Assembly (NCBI GenBank): GCA_025353165.1
Contig: JANXRE010000134.1
Coordinates: 1-52,708 of the forward strand
DNA from: Acidobacteriota bacterium
GTDB taxonomy: Bacteria; Acidobacteriota; Terriglobia; Bryobacterales; Bryobacteraceae
DNA length: 52,708 bases
Direction of reading: 5' to 3'
Shown here: piece after piece, positions 47,781 to 52,708 of the stretch
Layout of the letters: every line of letters begins with the position of its first letter
How positions within the stretch are numbered: the first letter of the stretch is position 1
Translations under genes and position numbers: made by a program
Notes under the pieces: model-generated
Told to the model about the DNA's origin: nothing
Database searches by the model: none
What the model saw: the letters and a program-made list of their open reading frames with translations, nothing else

Positions 47781-48359
47781 CTATAACTCCACGAAGTTGC
47801 GCACGATTTGAATGCCCGCCAGTCCGGATTTCTCGGGATGAAACTGCACTCCGAAAATGTTGTCCTGTTCGAGTACTGCGGTGTACTCCGTTTCGTAGGT
47901 GCAACTGGCGGCGGTTGCGCCGGTGATCGGCGCGTAGTAGCTGTGCGCGAAATAAACATACGGGCGCTCGGGCAATCCCGCGAGAAGTCGCGACTCGTGC
48001 CGGCGCTCGAGTTCGTTCCAACCCATGTGCGGAACCCGCGCGTGCGCGGGGAAGCGGCAAACCGCGCCAGGGAACAGCGCCAGGCCGCGCAATCCGGGCG
48101 CCTCTTCACTCGACTCGAACAGCGCCTGCAAACCGAGACAGATGCCGAGAAATGGAACACCGCGGCGGATCGCATCGAGAACCGGCTGGCGAAAGCCGCG
48201 CTCATCGAGCGCGCGCAGCATTTGACCGAAGTGGCCGACGCCGGGCAGGATCACTTTCTCCGCGCCCTCGATGCGATTGGTGTACTCGGCGCCGATCGCA
48301 TCCAGCGTGTTCTGGACCGAGCGAAGATTGCCGGCTCCGTAATCGACGATGGCGATCAC
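47781..48359 (-). CDS. hisH: Imidazole glycerol phosphate synthase, glutaminase subunit
   Basis: The 192-aa class I glutamine amidotransferase has the nucleophile Cys in '[19 protein letters not shown]' (C74) and the His/Glu pair in '[19 protein letters not shown]'. '[20 protein letters not shown]' is the standard HisH beginning and fixes the start at GTG 48359, which overlaps the hisB stop (GTGA). It supplies ammonia from glutamine to HisF. Confidence 0.95.
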   Translation of the reverse strand: MIAIVDYGAGNLRSVQNTLDAIGAEYTNRIEGAEKVILPGVGHFGQMLRALDERGFRQPVLDAIRRGVPFLGICLGLQALFESSEEAPGLRGLALFPGAVCRFPAHARVPHMGWNELERRHESRLLAGLPERPYVYFAHSYYAPITGATAASCTYETEYTAVLEQDNIFGVQFHPEKSGLAGIQIVRNFVEL

Positions 48360-48943
48360 AGCAGCCCTTTCGTCGAAGGTAACTGGTCCCTCAAACGCGC
48401 GTCCTTGGAGCAGGCGAACTTCATCGCCCGCGCGAAGCATTTGAAGATCGCTTCGATCTTGTGATGGTTGGACCGCCCGTACAGAACCTTCACGTGGACG
48501 TTGCCCGCAACATGGTTCACGAATCCGTCAAAGAAGTCGGGGACCAATTCGGTTTGCAGATCGCCGACCAGGCGAACCCTGACCAAGTCCTTGTAGACGA
48601 GCGCCGGACGTCCTCCCAAATCGACGGCCACGACGGCAAGCGTTTCGTCCATCGGCAGAACGAAGTATCCCGCGCGGTTGATGCCCTTGCGATCGCCCAA
48701 GGCTTTTGCAAACAACTGGCCGAGCACGATGCCCACATCTTCCACCGTGTGATGCTGGTCCACGTCGAGGTCGCCGTCCGCTTTTAGACTCACGTCGAAG
48801 CCGCCGTGTTTCGTGAAAAGTTCCAGCATGTGATCGAAGAAGCGGATGCCCGTCGAGATTTTGTAGCGGCCGCGGCCTTCAATGCGCAATTCGGCCTTGA
48901 TCCGCGTCTCTTTCGTGTTGCGCTCGATCACAGCGTTTCTCAC
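48356..48943 (-). CDS. hisB: Imidazoleglycerol-phosphate dehydratase (monofunctional)
   Basis: The 195-aa protein has the duplicated IGPD fold and metal-binding His clusters '[18 protein letters not shown]', '[18 protein letters not shown]' and '[16 protein letters not shown]'. It has no fused histidinol-phosphatase domain. A separate HAD phosphatase is encoded directly upstream. The GTG start at 48943 overlaps that gene's stop (GTGA); another GTG at 48931 is in frame. Confidence 0.94.
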   Translation of the reverse strand: MRNAVIERNTKETRIKAELRIEGRGRYKISTGIRFFDHMLELFTKHGGFDVSLKADGDLDVDQHHTVEDVGIVLGQLFAKALGDRKGINRAGYFVLPMDETLAVVAVDLGGRPALVYKDLVRVRLVGDLQTELVPDFFDGFVNHVAGNVHVKVLYGRSNHHKIEAIFKCFARAMKFACSKDARLRDQLPSTKGLL

Positions 48944-49611
48944 CGGAGCAGCTCCTCGATTTCGTTGATGTCGTCCAGGATCGCGACGGCGTCTTCTTCC
49001 TGAAACAGGCGGATCACTTCTCGATTCTTGCCGGCCACCCCGACAAACGGCACGCCCGCAGCGCGAGACGAGCGGGCGTCGTCCACGATGTCGCCGAAAT
49101 AGAGCAGGCTCTTGCCCCGGTTCGCGGCCGCGATGTGGAGCAAGCCTTCCGGATCGGGCTTGCCGCGCTGCACATTTTCGGCGCAGATCATCGGGTGGAA
49201 ACGAATGCCAGGGGCCGAGCGGTTCAGCGTGATATCGGCCTCGTGGCGGAGCCGGCCGGTGAATATCGCGAGCTGGAAGTTTTCTGCAAGGCGCGCGAAT
49301 AATCCGGGCCGCGGAATCCAGCACTCACGATGGATGAGCCCTTCGGTTCCGTTGTGGCCGAGGAAGAGCTTATTGAATTGGTCGACCACCGTTTGGTATT
49401 CCACTTCGTGTCCGAGATCGCGGAGGATTCGTTGGGAGAGAGCCCAATCGTTGTTCCAGCCGCCTTGATTCTTGTAGTCCTGGATGAGTTCGCGGGTGAT
49501 TGTATTTCCGCTGAGGCGGTGAACGGTTTGCACCACCGTTTCGCGGTACGATTCGCTGACTTCGACGAGCACGCCGTCCATGTCGAAGACGAGAATATCG
49601 GGCTTTACCAT
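48940..49611 (-). CDS. HAD-superfamily phosphatase in the his operon, candidate histidinol-phosphate phosphatase
   Basis: The 223-aa protein is a HAD-IA phosphatase with motif I '[20 protein letters not shown]' (D10, D12), an alpha-helical cap and '[19 protein letters not shown]' (motif II Thr). The conserved Lys is in '[15 protein letters not shown]', and '[20 protein letters not shown]' is motif IV. It lies between hisC and hisB with overlaps on both sides. No other gene in the operon encodes histidinol-phosphate phosphatase (no HisN/PHP, no HisB-N fusion), so this role is a strong contextual inference. Sequence alone shows only that it is a HAD phosphatase. ATG 49611 overlaps the hisC end by 7 bases. 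Confidence 0.85.
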   Translation of the reverse strand: MVKPDILVFDMDGVLVEVSESYRETVVQTVHRLSGNTITRELIQDYKNQGGWNNDWALSQRILRDLGHEVEYQTVVDQFNKLFLGHNGTEGLIHRECWIPRPGLFARLAENFQLAIFTGRLRHEADITLNRSAPGIRFHPMICAENVQRGKPDPEGLLHIAAANRGKSLLYFGDIVDDARSSRAAGVPFVGVAGKNREVIRLFQEEDAVAILDDINEIEELLR

Positions 49612-50651
49612 ATCGATTCCATCTCCGTCAGGAAGCGGCGAATTTGTTCCCGGGTGCCGATGGTCACTCGCACGCAACCGGCGATTTCGTAGGAGCGGTC
49701 GCGGATCAGAACTCCGCGGCGGCGGAGTTCATCGCGGAGGGGGACGGCGCGGCCGCCCGCTTCGAAGAGGATGAAATTCGCCTGGCTGGTGTAGGTCCGG
49801 ATGCCGAGGCGATGCAGTCCTTCGTAAGCCAGAGTGCGGGCCGCCAGCACTTCGGCTAAGTACTCGCGCACGTATCCGGTGTCTCGAATGGCCGCTCTTG
49901 CCGCCAGCGTTGCAAGAGTGTTCACGCTGTAGGGCGACTGTGCCTTGTGCATGTAGGCGACATTTTCGGATTGAGAAAACAGGCAGCCGAAACGCATCGC
50001 CGCCATGCCGAATACCTTTGAGAAAGTCCGGCTGACGAAGAGATTGGGGCGCGCGGAGATTAGCGGAAGCGCGGTGACTCCGCAGAATTCGAAGTAAGCC
50101 TCGTCGATCAGAACGGCCGCGGCGGGCGCGCGGTCGAGAATGCGCTCGATGCCGGCGAGGTCGATGCCCGTGCCGGTTGGGTTGTTCGGATTCGCGATCA
50201 GAATCGCTTTCGTGGCCGGATGAATCGCGCGGAGGAGTTCGTCGATGGGGAAGGAGAGATCCTCGCGGCGGTACGGAATGTCTCGAATGCGAGCGCCGGC
50301 GACTTCCGCGTAGAAGCGGTACATTGCGTAGGACGGCGAGAGGACGATGACGTCGTCCTCGTCGTCCACGTATGTATTGATGAGTACCTGGATCGCTTCG
50401 TCCGTGCCGTTGGTGAATAGCATTTGCGGTTCGGGCACCGCGAAGAACGCCGCGAGTTCGCGCTTTGCGTCGGCGTACTCCGGATAGATGGCTAGATCGC
50501 TGGCGGAGAGTTTTTCGCGCAGAAAGTCGATGACGGCGGGCGAGCAGCCGATGGTATTTTCGTTGAAGTCCAGACGCAGCTTGCCCGCGCGGCCGGCGGT
50601 GGGCGGCGAGTACGGGGCCATGCGGAGCACGGCCTGCCGGGGCTCAGGCAT
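49605..50651 (-). CDS. hisC: Histidinol-phosphate aminotransferase
   Basis: The 348-aa fold-type I PLP enzyme has 'LRLDFNENTIGCSPAVIDFL' near residue 25, 'FTNGTDEAIQVLINTYVDDE' near 78, 'LIANPNNPTGTGIDLAGIE' near 150 and the PLP lysine in 'FVSRTFSKVFGMAAMRFG' near 205. The C-terminal 'GRAVPLRDELRRRGVLIRDR' and 'CVRVTIGTREQIRRFL' segments are HisC-typical. ATG 50651 overlaps the hisD end by 8 bases. Confidence 0.95.
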   Translation of the reverse strand: MPEPRQAVLRMAPYSPPTAGRAGKLRLDFNENTIGCSPAVIDFLREKLSASDLAIYPEYADAKRELAAFFAVPEPQMLFTNGTDEAIQVLINTYVDDEDDVIVLSPSYAMYRFYAEVAGARIRDIPYRREDLSFPIDELLRAIHPATKAILIANPNNPTGTGIDLAGIERILDRAPAAAVLIDEAYFEFCGVTALPLISARPNLFVSRTFSKVFGMAAMRFGCLFSQSENVAYMHKAQSPYSVNTLATLAARAAIRDTGYVREYLAEVLAARTLAYEGLHRLGIRTYTSQANFILFEAGGRAVPLRDELRRRGVLIRDRSYEIAGCVRVTIGTREQIRRFLTEMESIW

Positions 50652-51885
50652 TCCGGACCTCGACTGACCGGGCGTGCGCTTCGAGTCCTTCGGCGCGCGC
50701 AAGAGTAGTGATGGCGGGCGTGAGCGATTTCAAGGCTTCGGGGGACAGGTGCTGGACGGAAATTACTTTGACGAAATCGACCGCGGACAGGCCGCCCCGG
50801 AAACGCGCGGATCCCGCGGTGGGGAGAACGTGATTTGGCCCGGAGGCGTAATCGCCGGCGGCTTCGGGGCTGAACGGCCCGATGAAAACGCTGCCCGCAT
50901 TGCGGATCTTCGGCAGCAGCTCGGCGTGATAGAGCGCCAGATGCTCGGGGGCCAGCAGGTTGGTGAAGTCCACGGCCTGGTCGAGTGATTTGCAGACGAG
51001 GATGACGCTGTTGTTTTCGATGGCTTCGCGCGCCACTATCGCGGTGGTGAGAGTTTTGAGCTGTTCCTCGATCTCTTGGGCTACTTCTTCGGCGAGATGG
51101 CGCGATGTGGTGAGAAGAATGGACGAGGCTTCGGTGTCGTGCTCGGCTTGCGCGAGCATATCGGCCGCCAGCCAGCGTGGGTTGCCGTCGGCGGCGATAA
51201 TGACGATCTCGGTGGGTCCGGCTACGAAGTCGATGAGGACATCACCGGCTACCAGTTTCTTCGCTGCCGCGACGTAGATGTTTCCTGGGCCTACGATGCG
51301 GTCGACTTTGGGTACGGTCTCGGTGCCGTAGGCCATGGCGGCTATGGCCTGCGCTCCACCTACTTGAAAGACGTTGTCGATGCCGAGTAACGCGCAGACG
51401 CCGAGGATTTCCTTGCTGGGATGCGGGCAGCAGACTGCGATTTTTTCGACTCCCGCGACTTGGGCCGGAAGCACTGTCATGAGCAGTGACGAAGGCAGGG
51501 GATAGCGGCCTCCGGGGATGTAGGCTCCGGCGGAATCGAGCGGACGGACGATGTGGCCTAGTTTGCGGCCGTCGCCGCAGTCTTCCATTCGCTCGGCGGG
51601 AATTTGTTTCAATGCGTAGTCGCGGATGTTGTTTGCGGCTACCTGCACAGCTTCCAGGAATTCGCGGGAGCAGTCCTTTTTTGCGCGGTCGCATTCTTCG
51701 GGAGCGATTCGGATGGTTGTTCCTTCGAATTTGTCTAGGCGGCGCGCGTGTTCGAGGAGGGCGGCGTCTCCGAACTTCCGGACGCTTTCGAGGATGGGGG
51801 CGACGACGCGCTCGGCTTCGGCCAGGCGGACGGTGCGGCGGACTACGAGGTCCTGTTGGTCGCTGGAGTTGAGGATTCGGATCAT
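50644..51885 (-). CDS. hisD: Histidinol dehydrogenase
   Basis: The 413-aa protein oxidises histidinol to histidine in two NAD-dependent steps. 'GGRYPLPSSLLMTVLPAQVA' near residue 121, 'VDRIVGPGNIYVAAAKKLVA' near 190 and 'DMLAQAEHDTEASSILLTTS' (zinc-ligand Gln/His and catalytic region) are family marks, as is 'NLLAPEHLALYHAELLPKI'. ATG 51885 gives the proper start ('MIRILNSSD'). An in-frame extension to 51945 only translates the dispersed repeat and should be ignored. Confidence 0.95.
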   Translation of the reverse strand: MIRILNSSDQQDLVVRRTVRLAEAERVVAPILESVRKFGDAALLEHARRLDKFEGTTIRIAPEECDRAKKDCSREFLEAVQVAANNIRDYALKQIPAERMEDCGDGRKLGHIVRPLDSAGAYIPGGRYPLPSSLLMTVLPAQVAGVEKIAVCCPHPSKEILGVCALLGIDNVFQVGGAQAIAAMAYGTETVPKVDRIVGPGNIYVAAAKKLVAGDVLIDFVAGPTEIVIIAADGNPRWLAADMLAQAEHDTEASSILLTTSRHLAEEVAQEIEEQLKTLTTAIVAREAIENNSVILVCKSLDQAVDFTNLLAPEHLALYHAELLPKIRNAGSVFIGPFSPEAAGDYASGPNHVLPTAGSARFRGGLSAVDFVKVISVQHLSPEALKSLTPAITTLARAEGLEAHARSVEVRNA

Positions 51886-51899
51886 GCGGAACACTTCAT

Positions 51900-51946
51900 G
51901 CGCCGCCAGGAGTGGCGACGCGGCACGCAGGGGTGCGTGCGCCACG
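51900..51946 (-). repeat. Two-hairpin dispersed repeat, copy 3
   Basis: This inverted copy lies in the 97-bp hisG-hisD gap. The first stem GCACGCA/TGCGTGC is intact with loop CCCC. The second stem is CGTCGCCA-CTCC-TGGCGGCG, where one A-to-G change turns an A-T pair into a G-T wobble. Stem conservation with loop change supports a folded unit. It begins 14 bp upstream of the hisD start. Confidence 0.8.
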
Positions 51947-51982
51947 GGGGGAGGAGTAGGGACAGATTAGTCATGGGTGCTC

Positions 51983-52708
51983 CTACATCACGATTTTATT
52001 TAGCGGGTATTCGACGATGCCTTGGGCTCCCGCTTCTTTCAGGCGCGGGAGAATGCTGCGCACCGTGGATTCGTCCAGGATCGTATTCACGGCCAGCCAG
52101 TTTTCGTCGCTGAGCTGCGAGATGGTCGGGTTCTTGAGCGCGGGAAGCACGGCGAGCACGGTGGCGAGGTTGGTTCGCTCGACGTTCAGCATGAGGCCCA
52201 CCTTGCCGAGCGCGTTCATCGCGCCTTCGAGCAACATCTTGATGTCTTCCAGTTTGCGGCGCTTCCATTCGTCCGCCCACGATCCGCAATTGGCGATGAA
52301 CTGCGTGTTCGATTCGAGCACCGTCTCGATGACGCGGAGCTTGTTGGCCCGCAGGGACGAGCCGGTCTCGGTGACTTCGACGATCGCGTCGGCGAGGAAG
52401 GGCGGCTTTACTTCGGTCGCGCCCCAACTGAATTCGACTTTGGCGTTGACGCCGTTTTGCTCGAGGTAGCGTTTCGAGGTTGCGACCAGCTCGGTGGCGA
52501 TCACCTTGCCTTCGAGATCCTTTACGGTGTGGAACGGGGACGAGTCGGGGACTGCCAGCACCCACCGCACTTTTCCGAAGCTCTGCTTGGCGTAGATGAG
52601 GTCGGTGATGACTTGCACCGTCGCTCCGGTTTCCGCGACCCAGTCGCGTCCGGTCAGGCCGGCGTCGAGAACGCCATTTTCGACATAGCGGGCCATCTCC
52701 TGCGCGCG
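51983..52708 (-). CDS. hisG: ATP phosphoribosyltransferase, long form (5' end outside the window)
   Basis: The visible roughly 241 residues cover most of HisG, the committed and feedback-inhibited step of histidine synthesis. They include '[19 protein letters not shown]', '[17 protein letters not shown]', '[20 protein letters not shown]' (PRPP-binding loop region) and an ACT-like C-terminal domain ending '[15 protein letters not shown]'. That C-terminal domain identifies the long form, which needs no HisZ. The N-terminal portion continues past the window edge. It is the promoter-proximal his gene seen here. Confidence 0.93.
   Translation of the reverse strand, partial: RAQEMARYVENGVLDAGLTGRDWVAETGATVQVITDLIYAKQSFGKVRWVLAVPDSSPFHTVKDLEGKVIATELVATSKRYLEQNGVNAKVEFSWGATEVKPPFLADAIVEVTETGSSLRANKLRVIETVLESNTQFIANCGSWADEWKRRKLEDIKMLLEGAMNALGKVGLMLNVERTNLATVLAVLPALKNPTISQLSDENWLAVNTILDESTVRSILPRLKEAGAQGIVEYPLNKIVM

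Noticed and set aside
51886-51945. N-terminal extension of hisD
   Set aside because: The extra 20 residues are translated from dispersed repeat copy 3, and HisD homology starts at ATG 51885.

Overview
The window looks like a chromosomal contig of a high-GC, Gram-negative-type soil bacterium. The best guess is an acidobacterium of the Solibacter/Bryobacter kind. This is inferred from gene content: an Oar-like TonB receptor fragment, an EF-P with a 'TPGNLRGF' loop, a KdsC-type phosphatase, an OPT transporter, a PRC/MgtE_N/CBS protein beside an Nramp remnant, and many TTG/GTG starts with 4-base stop/start overlaps. No database search was possible, so the taxonomic call is provisional.

Layout. 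97-173 is a tRNA-Val. 250-603 is the C-terminal stump of a CPA2 antiporter, cut where an Ldh_2 dehydrogenase gene (617-1666) begins. 1676-5582 is a tightly overlapping housekeeping operon: xseB, ispA-type prenyl synthase, tlyA-type methylase, nadK and a DAACS symporter. It is followed by a metY-type sulfhydrylase. 6957-7719 holds a cut NmrA-like gene and a decayed ISAzo13-type transposase. 7965-11363 holds a two-domain GNAT, an AlaC-type aminotransferase and an MFS exporter. 11406-13645 is an accessory patch: an anchored protein interrupted by TAA, a 3' tRNA fragment that resembles an attachment-site scar, a TPR protein, and an MNT/HEPN pair whose HEPN half carries an in-frame TAA. 13622-22956 returns to metabolism: serA plus a class V aminotransferase, yqeY, OPT, a 36-aa His-rich protein, deoC, a GAF-GAF-PP2C phosphatase and lysA.

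23030-31992 is the most eroded part. It has a DUF2971 pseudogene, an intact enolase-superfamily gene, a nucleotidyltransferase remnant, a TIR/NB-ARC (STAND) gene that has lost its sensor end, a frameshifted cytochrome b / molybdopterin oxidoreductase pair, IS630 and TonB-receptor fragments, an intact MgtE_N/CBS protein next to an Nramp stump, intact efp, and a shattered Gfo/Idh/MocA gene. 31995-35271 is selA, a PIG-L deacetylase and an intact secreted-type Gfo/Idh/MocA gene. 35433-36289 is a RES/Xre toxin-antitoxin pair. 36378-40195 is an operon of the two methylmalonyl-CoA mutase subunits, a NYN/LOTUS protein and a RidA protein. 40206-46331 has a TPR remnant, a methyltransferase, a KdsC-like phosphatase and tilS-ftsH-gph. 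46315-52708 is a his operon transcribed leftward, in the order hisG, hisD, hisC, a HAD phosphatase, hisB, hisH, hisF, hisA. The HAD gene fills the place of the otherwise missing histidinol-phosphate phosphatase.

A 48-bp two-hairpin repeat occurs three times (30162-30209, 36330-36377, 51900-51946), always next to a stop codon or between genes. Its two stems are conserved while its loops vary. Core genes are intact while accessory genes are extensively broken. No complete new system was proven. The most interesting leads are the repeat family, the HAD gene in the his operon, the truncated TIR-STAND gene, the tRNA-scar accessory patch, the NYN/LOTUS gene in the mutase operon, and the His-rich microprotein.
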